A DNA stretch of 64,000 bases, from positions 179,507-243,506 of the forward strand of contig NZ_JADQBZ010000002.1 of NCBI RefSeq assembly GCF_016278365.1, given 5' to 3'. The notes beneath the pieces are model-generated. The model did not search any database. It was not told the DNA's origin and worked only from the letters and a program-made list of their open reading frames with translations. This document shows, piece by piece, positions 27,190-37,151 of this stretch. Origin of the DNA: Methanolobus sp. (GTDB lineage Archaea; Halobacteriota; Methanosarcinia; Methanosarcinales; Methanosarcinaceae). Within the stretch, counting starts at the first letter, position 1. Each line of letters opens with the position of its first letter. The position numbers were made by a program, and so were the translations under genes.

Positions 27190-27789
27190 ATGTCCCACCT
27201 AACGCTCATCACCACTCTCTACACCCTTGATCCTGTACTGTTCTGCATAACACGCCTCTCACCGACCAAGGTAATAATTCTCACAGAAGACGGAGCCGTG
27301 GACAAGAAAGTTCAGGCAGAGAATATGCTGGAGGCTACTTTCGGGAAGTTCATTGAGATTAAGAAACTCATTACCTCCCTGTACGATCCGGTGAGGGTTG
27401 CACTGGATGTGGCAGATGCCATCGAGAAGGAACATGATCTGGGTAACCAGGTAATGATCAACGTGTCGGGGGGCAGAAAGCCGCAGGCTTTCGGGACGCT
27501 GTTCGGGGCCTATGCACGTAGCGACATGGTAAAGCGGATCGTATATGTGACCGAGGAGGACAACTTCATGATAGAGTTCCCAATCTTGGGCTTCAACATC
27601 TCGCCCACCAAGAAGGCTATCCTGGAGCACATCAGGTTCGGGGAGAAGTCGGTCACCGCCATCGCCGTAAAGGTAGGCATCTCTAGGGGCATGGCCTACA
27701 ACCACATCCGGGAACTCAAGGACATGGGCTACATATCCGACGAGGACGGATTCAGCATAACCGACTCCGGCAGGCTTGCAGTCATCTGA
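27190..27789 (+). CDS. Csa3-like CARF-HTH transcriptional regulator
   Basis: 199 residues from ATG 27190 (a longer frame from 27115 lies upstream of the TATA-like box and is rejected). The N-terminal CARF-like Rossmann domain (KVIILTEDGAV, VMINVSGGRKPQAFGTLFGAYA) should sense a cyclic oligonucleotide or similar ligand. The C-terminal winged helix (ISPTKKAILEHIRFGEKSVT, then GISRGMAYNHIRELKDMGYI) should bind DNA. Csa3 proteins control cas genes, mostly in type I-A loci; divergent from a type I-E cas3 here, it probably regulates this locus. Confidence 0.88.
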   Translation: MSHLTLITTLYTLDPVLFCITRLSPTKVIILTEDGAVDKKVQAENMLEATFGKFIEIKKLITSLYDPVRVALDVADAIEKEHDLGNQVMINVSGGRKPQAFGTLFGAYARSDMVKRIVYVTEEDNFMIEFPILGFNISPTKKAILEHIRFGEKSVTAIAVKVGISRGMAYNHIRELKDMGYISDEDGFSITDSGRLAVI

Positions 27790-28193
27790 AATCAAAACAT
27801 AGTTGAATTTTCTCATCATCGCCACCATTTATCTAAAGCTCAACACACCTACTGTGGTTCAATATCTTAGTGATCTAAAAGCACATAGCCCTCCACCCGG
27901 ATAATGTGAAAATGTCCCGAAAGGCAGCATTACACCCCTTACGGTCAGAAAAGATGATATCTAACCTGTTCAATATAAAACACGCAAACGTAGAAAAATT
28001 GTACCTGGTGGGACAAACCCACCCGATGTTCTGGAAAAAGTCGCCCATTCTACCCACAACGCATATATAAAGAAAAATACTGTTCTACCATGTAGGCTTT
28101 TTACTGTGTTGCCGGCCCCCAACCTCGGCGTAGAATCATTCAATATTTTTTAAATTAGACCGGTTTCTCCAGAAGTTCAGGAAACAAAATATC
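27790..28193. other. Intergenic gap without a supported gene
   Basis: About 400 nt. A short minus-strand frame (27875-28057) has no ribosome site or recognisable protein. A small hairpin GGTGGG/CCCACC with a 5-nt loop lies at 28007-28023. I see nothing else convincing. Confidence 0.5.
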
Positions 28194-28681
28194 CTAAACT
28201 TCAGTTAAGGGTACGGAGTCCTGCAAGTAATAATTAAAGAGTTTCTTTCCCCCATTCCACCGAGTCCGGGCTATCAAATATCAATGACAGGTTTACCCCC
28301 CTGTTGATCATATCCGAGAACAGCTCAGGAAAGCCAGGGTGAAGACCGGCCGCAACCATGCGGAATGATTTTGAATAAAGAGAGTTTTCATGAGCCTGCT
28401 TGTTGTAGTCATAGATATCAGAAAAGTAAGGTTGTATGACATTGCAGCGATTAACTTCATGCAACTTTCTCAGCAAAAACGGAGGAATAAAATCCGGTTT
28501 CCGGTTCAGCCAATAGCTATCAGCACTATTAATGAACTCCTCAGGAGTTAAAAGAGGTGTCAGTTCCTCTGTAATTAACTCCCCAATACGAGTCAACCTG
28601 TAAACACCGTTTTCTCCTGATGAGATAGCACTCCTCAAGCAACTGAATGATAGAATGCAGCTGTTCTTTAGTTGTTTCCAT
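28194..28681 (-). pseudogene. Decayed FilR1-family regulator
   Basis: Pieces of a winged-helix/FilR1-middle regulator in three frames: HSIIQLLEECYLI, then after a frameshift near 28618 the segment NGVYRLTRIGELITEEL, PDFIPPFLLRKLHEVNRC and FPELFSDMINRGVNLSLIFD. Next comes a deletion of roughly 60 residues, then DSVEWGKETL, and after a second shift near 28234 the normal end NYYLQDSVPLTEV. The first 35-40 residues are also missing. Compare the intact genes at 31590 and 37152. Confidence 0.85.
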
Positions 28682-28798
28682 GGATATTACTAGTCCGGCA
28701 AGATCTGCCGGACCTTCATCCAGAAATAAAAGTAGAGAACAGAGAAAAGTGTAGGTATGGTTATTAAAAATAGTACACTAAAATAGCGTAAGGGGAGT

Positions 28799-29524
28799 TT
28801 AAGCTCCCCCCCTGCCACCGAAGGATTGGCTGCTTCCACCTGAGCCACCTTCTTCCAGTGATCGGCTTCCAAAAGCCTGCTTGTTCTCTTCGGAAGGTTC
28901 TTTTTCACCAAATGGCTGGCTGCTTTCGCTTTCAGATTCACCTTCAACCTTTCCTCTCAGCTCTTTTGCTTTCCTACTTACCTCTTCAGCGCCATGCCTG
29001 ACTTTTTCAGTCATTGAGCCTTCCTCAGATTGCATATCCTTCATTCTCTGACTTATCTTTCCTGCGCCCTCTTTGACCCTATCGGTCATCGAAGTTTTTC
29101 CTTCCTCAGACCGCTTCTCTCGCCTTTCCCTGATCTTTTTATTAACATCTTCGGCCATGTGGGTGCCGGCATCCTTTACTCTGGATGCGGCATAAGGCAG
29201 TCTGCTTGCCAGTTCAGGGATCACGTCTATAATGCTATTGAAACTGCTTCTACCCGACAATGTGAGCAAACGGACATCTTCTTCCGAGATCACAACAAAA
29301 CCAATAGGTTCCATGTTAACCCCGGCATATCCTCCACCGGCGTACCCTGCCTGCCCGCTTTCCTGATGATTTTCCCCGCCAGCACTCCCGAAACCGGCAG
29401 AAACTTTCATTATCGGCATTATGGTCTTCCCTTCCCAGGTAGTGGGTTCACCAATCAGTGTCTTGGTATTCACTATGCTCTCAGTTTCATGAGTTATTTC
29501 TTTGATTATTTCATCTAACCCCAT
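28799..29524 (-). CDS. GerW/YtfJ-family protein
   Basis: 241 residues from the ATG at 29524 (GGGGAG upstream); the longer frame from 29701 is rejected. The N-terminal part matches the spore YtfJ/GerW family: IVNTKTLIGEPTTWEGKTIM, PIMKVSAGFGSAGG, then a Gly/Ala/Tyr stretch, EPIGFVVISEEDVRLL. In bacteria these are sporulation-linked; archaeal members have no known role. The C-terminal 100 residues are highly charged and repetitive (KEGAGKISQRM-like units), ending in a Ser/Gly-rich tail. It is a single gene. Confidence 0.85.
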   Translation of the reverse strand: MGLDEIIKEITHETESIVNTKTLIGEPTTWEGKTIMPIMKVSAGFGSAGGENHQESGQAGYAGGGYAGVNMEPIGFVVISEEDVRLLTLSGRSSFNSIIDVIPELASRLPYAASRVKDAGTHMAEDVNKKIRERREKRSEEGKTSMTDRVKEGAGKISQRMKDMQSEEGSMTEKVRHGAEEVSRKAKELRGKVEGESESESSQPFGEKEPSEENKQAFGSRSLEEGGSGGSSQSFGGRGGA

Positions 29525-29777
29525 ATCTACTCCCCATTTATACAAAGTGTTTTTTGTATAATAGTTGATTATGTCCTTATAGTTTAAAAGTGAATCTGCA
29601 ATATATATTAAAATTTGATAGGTGTATAAAAATAAGCATACAGACCAGGTATTTACAGACAATTTGGCAAGAGGATTGATTTGTATCAGACCTATACCCA
29701 TTTAGCGAATTCTCACAAAACTTAAGTACTTCAAAAGTTAATAAATATATAAACTTAATAATGGATTTTTTGTAAGC

Positions 29778-31382
29778 ATGAATTCTAAAAATACTGCCAC
29801 CGATAAAAAACATTCAAATGCAAAAAGGACGAACACATTCCTCAGATCCAGGGTCCGGCATCTTAGCAAAGAGCTTGAAATAGTCAGAAAAGAACTGGTA
29901 AGAACACAGGATTTCTACAACGAGCGCCTGGAGAATCTTAATGATGTAGTTTTTACTATCGACAACGAGGGCATATTCACTTATCTCAATTCAGCCATCG
30001 AAAATATGACGGGGTATAAAAAAGAAGAGGTCATCGGAACACCATATGCGCGGTATATTCATCCTGAAGACCTTCCCGGACTTGTGGAAGATATCCGGTT
30101 GACAATCGCCGGTGAGAGAAAACCCTATATGTTCCGTGTTATAAGAAGATCGGGAGATATCAGTTATGTGCATACTACATCCCGTCCTATCATAAGCCAC
30201 GGAAAAGTTACAGGCATAAATGGCCTGATGGTAGATATCGCCCTGCTCAAACAGATTGAAATGAACCTTCGGCAAGAAAGGGATAAAGCTCAAAAGTATC
30301 TTGACGTTGTAGCCGTCAGCATACTTGTCACAGATATAAATGGAAACATAATCCTGATAAATAGAAAAGGTTGTGAGATCCTCGGATACAAAGAAAGCGA
30401 GCTTGTAGGTAAGGACTATTTCAATATTATCCTGCCGGAAGATACCAGGGAAACTGCAAGAGAAGAGTATCGGAAACTAATGAAGAGTGAAACATCCCTC
30501 AATGTATCTTTTGAATCACCTGTCCTGACAAAGGATAGGGAAATAAGGACATTTGAGTGGAGTAATATACTGCTGGAGGACACAAATGGCAACATACAGG
30601 GGCTTCTGGCCTCAGGTAATGATATAACTGACAGGAAAAAAGCTGTAAAAGCCATTTTGATGGCAAAGGCCCTTTCGGACAATGCCTCCCAGATGAAAAA
30701 AGATTTTATAACCACCATGAGTCATGAACTGAGAACTCCCCTCAACCATATCATAGGATATTCTGACATTCTTTGTAAAGGTGACCTTGGGCCCCTTAAT
30801 ACTGAACAGAAGAGTTGCATGGATATTGTTGCCAGAAGTGGAGGGCGATTGCTGATGCTTATTAATGCCATCATAGAGCACTCCCAGATTGAAGAAGGAA
30901 AGATGGGAACAGAGAAAAAAGACTTCCTTCTCCTGTCTGTTATTAAAAATATAGAAGCTTCTACAATGCCGCTTGCACAACAGAAAGAGATAGACATACA
31001 TTTTAATTTAGAAACTGGCATAAAAAAGATATATTCTGACGAAAGTAAATTCAAAACAATCCTTTATGACCTTATCAGCAATGCAATCAAATTCACTCCT
31101 GCGAAAGGAACGGTCACTATAAAATTCGTTTCAAGAAGCAAAGGTACCCTGACAGTCATTGTTGAGGATACAGGCATCGGCATATCCGCAGAGAACCAGA
31201 ACAAGCTGTTCAAACCTTTTTCCCAGATTGACTCATCCCTTACAAGGAATTTTGATGGCGTTGGGCTTGGATTATATATTGCAAAAGAATTTACAGGAAT
31301 GATTGGAGGAAATATACAACTGGAAAGTAAACCTGGTAAAGGGAGCATTTTTACGTTCACTATTCCAGTTGACAGGCAGTAA
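29778..31382 (+). CDS. PAS-PAS histidine kinase (soluble)
   Basis: 534 residues without membrane segments. An N-terminal coiled coil (about 15-45) precedes PAS 1 (about 50-160, DVVFTIDNEGIFTYLNSAIE) and PAS 2 (about 170-285, LVTDINGNIILINRKGCEIL). Then HisKA with SHELRTPLNHIIGYSDIL (phospho-acceptor His near 315) and HATPase (DLISNAIKFTPAKG, VEDTGIGI, GVGLGLYIAK). It senses a cytoplasmic signal and phosphorylates an unlinked partner. The FilR1-type regulator 200 nt downstream may be functionally linked. Confidence 0.93.
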   Translation: MNSKNTATDKKHSNAKRTNTFLRSRVRHLSKELEIVRKELVRTQDFYNERLENLNDVVFTIDNEGIFTYLNSAIENMTGYKKEEVIGTPYARYIHPEDLPGLVEDIRLTIAGERKPYMFRVIRRSGDISYVHTTSRPIISHGKVTGINGLMVDIALLKQIEMNLRQERDKAQKYLDVVAVSILVTDINGNIILINRKGCEILGYKESELVGKDYFNIILPEDTRETAREEYRKLMKSETSLNVSFESPVLTKDREIRTFEWSNILLEDTNGNIQGLLASGNDITDRKKAVKAILMAKALSDNASQMKKDFITTMSHELRTPLNHIIGYSDILCKGDLGPLNTEQKSCMDIVARSGGRLLMLINAIIEHSQIEEGKMGTEKKDFLLLSVIKNIEASTMPLAQQKEIDIHFNLETGIKKIYSDESKFKTILYDLISNAIKFTPAKGTVTIKFVSRSKGTLTVIVEDTGIGISAENQNKLFKPFSQIDSSLTRNFDGVGLGLYIAKEFTGMIGGNIQLESKPGKGSIFTFTIPVDRQ

Positions 31383-31589
31383 AAACACTAAATACTGAAT
31401 TGTTCCTGCCTTCTCTGCGATCCAAATATTAAAAGAGGTCAATTTAGCGTGTAGATTTGTATGGAATGCTCTCTTCCAAACCATGCAATCTTGAATTTTT
31501 TCCAATATCATATCCATATATTTGTACATATCACTTATGATCCGAGAAAAATCTTATATGCGTTCATTATCATTTAAATGTGAGACAAG

Positions 31590-32375
31590 ATGAAAAGACC
31601 GATTGTTGAAATACTGCTTTCATCAGAGAAGAGAAAAAAGACACTTATGCTATTACAGGATGGGCCCAGGGAGATGGAAGCTATCCTGAGATCACTGGAT
31701 ACAACCAGAACAGCGCTGCTTCCACAGATGAAAGTATTAAAGGAAAGGCACCTTGTATCCCAGCACGATGACATTTATGAGCTGACTACAATTGGGAAAT
31801 TGATCGTCAAGGAAATGGCATCCTTTTTAAAAATTGCGGAGACATTTGGCGAGAACTCAGATTATTTAGGAACACATTGCATTGATTTTATTCCGGAGTA
31901 TCTTTTAGAGAAACTACCTCTACTTGGTTCTTATGATGTAATTAACATTCCCATATACGAGATGTTCAATCCGGATATAGAAATGTACCAGAAAGCCTTG
32001 AAGTCGAAATACTGGTTTGAGGCCAGTTCTGTTCTCTACCCCACATTTCATGACTTTTACGTTCAGATGATAGAACATAACATAGATATATCGGTCATTA
32101 TCACCCGGGACTTTTACGAAAAGGCTAAAGAGGATTATTATGATCACTTAAAAGAGATAGTTGATCTTGAATTCATCTCACTATACGTATATCCCGGTGA
32201 TCTTGGTTTTGCATCTCTTATTGTTACTGATGAATGTATTCGTTTCAGACTGTTCACACACGAGCATATATTAGATAGTAAGAAACTGCAGATATGTGGA
32301 CCTGCTGCCCTTGAGTGGGGAAAAGAACTGCTTGAATACTACAGGCAGCAATCTACAATTATAACTCAGGTCTAA
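31590..32375 (+). CDS. FilR1/Msr-type winged-helix transcriptional regulator
   Basis: 261 residues. The N-terminal winged helix (KRKKTLMLLQDGPREME, then TTRTALLPQMKVLKERHL and YELTTIGKLIVKEM) is followed by the FilR1 middle domain (PF08350-type; DFIPEYLLEKLPLLGSYDVI, FEASSVLYPTFHDFYVQM). Methanosarcina Msr proteins of this family control methanol and methyl-sulfide methyltransferase genes, and FilR1 responds to a signalling pathway. A TATA-like promoter lies upstream (ATCTTATATG). It converges with the CheB-CheR gene. Confidence 0.9.
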   Translation: MKRPIVEILLSSEKRKKTLMLLQDGPREMEAILRSLDTTRTALLPQMKVLKERHLVSQHDDIYELTTIGKLIVKEMASFLKIAETFGENSDYLGTHCIDFIPEYLLEKLPLLGSYDVINIPIYEMFNPDIEMYQKALKSKYWFEASSVLYPTFHDFYVQMIEHNIDISVIITRDFYEKAKEDYYDHLKEIVDLEFISLYVYPGDLGFASLIVTDECIRFRLFTHEHILDSKKLQICGPAALEWGKELLEYYRQQSTIITQV

Positions 32376-34373
32376 AGATGTTTGGTCTATTCAGTATTTT
32401 ATCTGACGCTCAGTGGTAGATACTGAATAAACATTACCATCCTCATCTGCCAGAGGGGTAGATGTCACCCACACATCTATTATACGGCCGTCTTTAGTGA
32501 GTCGTTGGGTACGATAAGTCTGCGGGATCTCAGCCTGAATTAGCTTTTTCAATGTAGCTGATTCTTCGTCTTTTCGGTCCTCCGGGATCATGCTGCTAAT
32601 ATTCATAGAAAGTGCTTCATCTTCGTTCCAGCCATACATATTCTCAGCCATAGGGTTCCATGCCATGATGTTACCCTCCATATCCTGCAGAACTATAGCA
32701 TCCACAGAGTCCTGCACCACCACGGACAGGCGGCGCAGTGTCTTTACCTGTTCCTCCTGCTTCTCCTTTAGTCTGGTGATCTCAGTAAATGTGATCACAG
32801 CACCTTCAACTTCATTTTTCAAGGAGAGATATGGCCGGATGGCCATGACATACCATTCACCTGCATCAGTACTGACTTCAATATCCACAGGAACAAGGCT
32901 ATCCAGCATGCCCTGTATGTCCGGTATCAGATTGTTATAGCCTGATATGTTTGAAACGGTATGCTTGATAGGCCTTCCTACATCTGTAGGTATCAAATTG
33001 ATCACTTTCGTGGCTGCAGGTGTAAAGCGCCGGATACGCAACTGGTTATCCACAATAATAATACCCACATTTGTTGAAGCCAGTATCTTGTTCGTCTCCT
33101 CATTAGCTTCAGACAGCTCTCCAATCTTGGTCTGCAGTTCATTGTTTACAGTGATCAATTCCTCGTTGACGGATTGCAGTTCCTCCCTGGAAGTCTCCAG
33201 CTCCTCGTTCGTGGATTGGAATTCCTCGTTCATGGACTGCATCTCTTCATTGGAGGATTTGAGCTCCTCATTGGAGATTTCCAGTTCCTCATTAGCAGAT
33301 TTGAGATATTCCTCTGTGGTCCTCAGCTCTTCTTTCAAGGCTGCAACGCTTTCCTCCTCGCTTTCGTTAACTGCATCTTTCTCTTTATGGAGTACGGGTT
33401 CTGAAGGTATTTCAAAGGTGACAAGGAACAGTTTTTGGTCACCAGCCTCTTCTAAAGGTCGCACTTTTAAATTGACGATGGTAAAATCACCATTTGTCTT
33501 AACCCGAAGTCCGGAACGGGTTACCTGCTCTTTATGGACCACTGACTTGCGCAGGGCTGCAGTCAAAGCCTCCTTAAGCCCTTTACGCGCCATCTTCAGG
33601 ATATTTTGACTAGGCTCACCTGAAGGTAATCGTAGATATGGACCGGTCTCTCCCTGGAAATAGAGGATATCACCACGTTCGTCGACCAGCACACCTGCCG
33701 GAGCGTACTCCTGCAGCATCCTTTTTTCTGTCAGTTCACGCAATTGAAGTTTATTGCCGCCTGAAGGTTTTCTTGAGGGTTCCTGCGGTATACCTTTTCC
33801 CTGGGAAGATGAAAGGAAAGTTTCTATCGAATAGGGGCGGGGAATCGCTTTGCTTTGATATAGCCGGGACTGGCGGTCTACTGTATCAAAGAGATTAGAG
33901 AATTCTCCAATGCTCTCGGAAGAGCCAAGTAATAGGAATCCACCCGGATTCAGCGCATAATGGAACATAGGAATGAGCTTATTCTGCGTTTCCCTGTTCA
34001 GGTATATCAGCAGGTTACGGCAGCTGATCAGGTCCATTTTGGAGAACGGAGGATCCATGATCAGATCCTGTTCTGAAAAGATGATCATATCGCGGATGTT
34101 CTTTTCAATGCTATAGGTGTCGAGTTTGGGATCATGGACAAAATAGCGCTTTAGTCTTTCAGGTGAGACATCTGCTGAAATATTGGCAGGATACACGCCT
34201 TTGCGGGCCTGCTCAATTGTCCGGCTATCAATATCGGTGGCAAACATCTGTACCTTATATTTTTGCTTCAGCTTTTCCATCTGTTCCTGAAGAAGAATGG
34301 CGATTGAGTATGCTTCTTCTCCGGTGGAGCAACCTATCACCCAGACGCGGATCATCTGGCCTGGAGATTTATT

Positions 34374-35253
34374 GAGCTGGTTTCATAAGTATAAATACTC
34401 CTTTTCCCAACATTATTATGGGGATTTGAATGGGGTTTGAAGAACTCTCAGATGAACAGTGGAAGTTTATTAAACCGTTTTTACCACCACAACCTATAAC
34501 CGGAAGAAAGAGAGCTGATGACCGTAAGGTCATCAATGGCATTCTGTTTGTCCTGGCTACAGGTTGCAGGTGGAGAGACCTGCCACCTTGCTATGGTTCG
34601 GGTGTTACTGCGTGGAGAAGGCTGAAAAAGTGGTCAGAAGAAGGAATATGGGAACAGATCATAGAATCCCTTCGGGATTCCGCTTACCATGATTCTAAGT
34701 TCTCAATGGAAACGGTGTGTGTTGATAGCAGTTTTATAGAAACTAAAAAAGGGGAGAAGATTCCGCTTACAACGGCCACAAGAAAAAGAAAGGTATTAAG
34801 ATTCATGCTTGTGTAAGTTGCGAAGGTTTTCCTCTTACAATTCAAATATTTTGCGGGAAAGATTATGATAATCATCATTTCCTCGAACTTATGAAAGATG
34901 TCAAGATAAGAACCGATGGAAGACCAAGAACAAGACCACTAGAAGTTCTGGCAGATCCGGCTTATGATGATGTGAAGATAAGACAGTATCTAAGGTCTAG
35001 AAGGATACAAAGTAACATTCCAATGAATCCCAGAAATACGAAAACAAGGAAAAGGGGAAGACCTACAAGATTTGATTCTGTATCCTACAATCGAAGAGGA
35101 GCGATTGAACGATTTTTTGGATGGCTAAAGATGAGATTTAGAAGATTGGTGATTAGATATGAAAGACTTAACGTAGTGTTTAAAGGACTTTTAGATATTG
35201 CATGTTTTATGGTGAGTTGGAAAAAGATATAAGGGGGGTTTTGAAACCAGCTC
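34374..35253 (+). mobile_element. IS5-type insertion sequence (880 bp)
   Basis: Ends are GAGCTGGTTTCA on the left and its exact reverse complement on the right (12 bp). It is flanked by the 3-bp direct repeat ATT (34371-34373 and 35254-35256). It encodes a two-frame DDE transposase. It lies inside the CheB-CheR gene, in the opposite direction. Confidence 0.93.
34430..35232 (+). CDS. IS5-type DDE transposase in two frames
   Basis: The first frame (34430-34816) encodes the N-terminal DUF4096-like part (LSDEQWKFIKPFLPP, LATGCRWRDLPPCYG) and the first catalytic Asp in VCVDSSFIETKKG. Reading then needs a -1 shift at the A6G4 run (about 34746-34755), giving EDSAYNGHKKKKGIKIHA. The second frame holds the next Asp (ADPAYDD) and the Glu (RRGAIERFFGWLK). 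The combined length is about 267 residues, normal for the family. Programmed -1 shifting at such runs is known in IS5 relatives; a disabling mutation is the alternative. Confidence 0.88.
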
Positions 35254-36255
35254 ATTGTTAAAGAGAGTGGGAATCGCATGTGTCTGAAGCGCTTCAAAGA
35301 CCTTGGAATTACGGAAGAAACTTGTGACACCAATTAACAGGTCAAGGAAAAGTGCCTCTATTTCCTCAGGTTTCTGTTGCAAGTAGTGCGCGTACCCGTC
35401 TATACGTTTTATATTGTTGACGATCATGCGACGCCTGATACGTCGGTCTATGGTCTTATGTTTATATTGGGAAAAGTCGTGGCCCGTCTGAGTGAGCAAC
35501 AGATGGAAGATACTTTTCATCGCTTCCTCAGTACTGGGAGAGGACTGGAATTCATCTTCATACATATGAGATACATATTCCCGGAGTTTAGCTGGCATCT
35601 CGCCCGGTTTCAGGATATAGTCGACCAAACCTGTGTCAATAGCACTTTTCGGCATTCCGTTATATTCACTATGTTCCGGGCTTTCCGCCATTACCATACC
35701 GCCTTCAGCCTTGATAGCCCGCACACCCATTGTGCCATCACTGCCGGTGCCCGAGAGCACAATACCAATAGCACACTCCTTCTGATCAGATGCAAGAGAA
35801 CGGAAAAAAGAGTCTATAGGCAGACGATAGCCATGTTCCTCAGCCGGCTCTAACAAATTCAAGAGACCATCTATAATGACCATATCCCAGTTGGGAGGAA
35901 TAACATATACATTATCGGGTTTTACAACCATCCTGTCCGTGACTTCATATACCTGCATTTTTGTATAACGCCTGATGATATCGGAGAGCATACTTTTATA
36001 ATCTGGTGCCATGTGTTGCACCAGAACAAAGGCCATGCCTAATTTATCATGGGATATCGCTGAAAAGAACTCCTCAAATGCAGATAGCCCACCGGCAGAT
36101 GCTCCAATGCCTACAATAGGGAACTTGCCATTGGAGAAGCCTTGAGCATCCTGAGAAGGTTTGTTATTTTCAGATGTCTCTAATGTAGCAGATCCTGATT
36201 CCTTTTTTACGACTTGCGCCTTCTTTTCGCTTGTAGCTTTCTTGTTTGCAACCAT

Positions 36256-36654
36256 AGTATTAATCCTTGAAATGCAGATTTCCAGGGTAAGTATACAATA
36301 ACAGGATGTACTCCAATGATATTATGATAATATTCTATTTGCTTACTATTAGTAATCTTTCTCATTCTCCTGATAAATGCTTTACTTTAAATTATAGCAG
36401 GGAATCAATGCAAGAGACTAATTCTGTTAAATAAAAATAATTGGGAACTTGGTTAAAATAAGACATTGGATTTTCAATGATAACTCGAGGTAATTGAATA
36501 GTCGGTAGTTTTATATGAACTACTTTATATTTATAATAAAAAATGAAACTATCTTGAAATATGACGTATAAATACTGTTGCGAATTTCCATATAATGCCC
36601 AGCGCATCAGTAAGCAATTTTAAACTTGCTAATTAAGACCTTAATGTAAAAAGA
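36256..36654. other. AT-rich intergenic sequence before the structured element
   Basis: About 400 nt with many TATA-like stretches (for example around 36523-36540). A minus-strand frame at 36392-36607 has no ribosome site and AT-driven composition. I see no gene. Confidence 0.5.
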
Positions 36655-36953
36655 GTAACCTAATAAAAATAACATTACCTCTGTTATTAATCAGAGGTTA
36701 GGTTAAATATAACAGGTTACTTATTACAACTTGCGGGCAATGGGGTGCTCGCAAACGCGGGAGTGGATTAATCGAGAGATGTTGGGGAACATCTCGGATT
36801 CGCAAGGAGAGAGGCGCCTTAAAGCGTGGTGGTTTCCAGGCGCCTCATCCTACCTCTCAATTGAAACTAGGGGTAAAAGTGCTTAATGGTATAAAAACCA
36901 TTCATGGTAAAAGTTATTTGATCTTGCTCAATCGTTTATTCACTTACGATTGA
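36655..36953. ncRNA. Candidate structured RNA with serial hairpins
   Basis: In an AT-rich gap lies a GC-rich island with ordered hairpins: GTAACCT/AGGTTAC (36655/36714) enclosing ACCTCTG/CAGAGGT; TTGCGGGCA/TGCTCGCAA with loop ATGGGG (36731-36754); GAGATGTT/AACATCTC with loop GGGG (36776-36795), extended by AATC/GATT; AGGCGCC/GGCGCCT (36812-36845), flanked by GAGAG/CTCTC; AATGGT/ACCATT (36885-36902); and CAATCGT/ACGATTG near 36929-36952. No open frame covers it. The strand is uncertain. It does not match tRNA, RNase P, SRP or riboswitch cores that I know. Confidence 0.65.
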
Positions 36954-37151
36954 TTAATTAACGTGGGTTTCAAGTCGAGACAATGTTATATTACCCTTAC
37001 ATATTATTTTTTAATGAGATTATAATTTCAGTTTGCTTTATCCTTATCTTTACAAGTAGTAGGGTTCACGTAAAGTTATCCGCTCTGTAATTCATTTGAA
37101 ATCAGTTTGATCTCAGAGAAAAGAGAGAACGATAGTTGAATTTAATAGGAA

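Larger units (their letters stand above)
32391..36255 (-). pseudogene. CheB-CheR-PAS fusion split by an IS element
   Basis: The 5' part (35254-36255) carries a CheB methylesterase domain (GIGASAGG with Ser near 53, VQHMAPD His near 81, SGTGSDG Asp near 173) and the CheR N-domain. The 3' part (32391-34373) carries the CheR SAM domain (VWVIGCSTGEEAYS), a long E/N-rich coiled coil, and two PAS domains. Removing the IS (34374-35253) and one ATT duplicate gives 994 codons in frame, with the junction reading TLFNNKSPGQ as relatives do. The fused protein would be a 993-residue signalling hub without its own kinase. Confidence 0.93.

Noticed and set aside
27875-28057. 60-codon minus-strand frame downstream of the CARF-HTH gene
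   Set aside because: No ribosome site; unlike any known protein.
28690-28947. Minus-strand frame ending in a hydrophobic segment
   Set aside because: It overlaps the GerW-like tail in another frame and has no start signal; the hydrophobic end may be chance in AT-rich DNA.
36392-36607. 71-codon minus-strand frame in the large gap
   Set aside because: AT-driven codons, no ribosome site, no domain.
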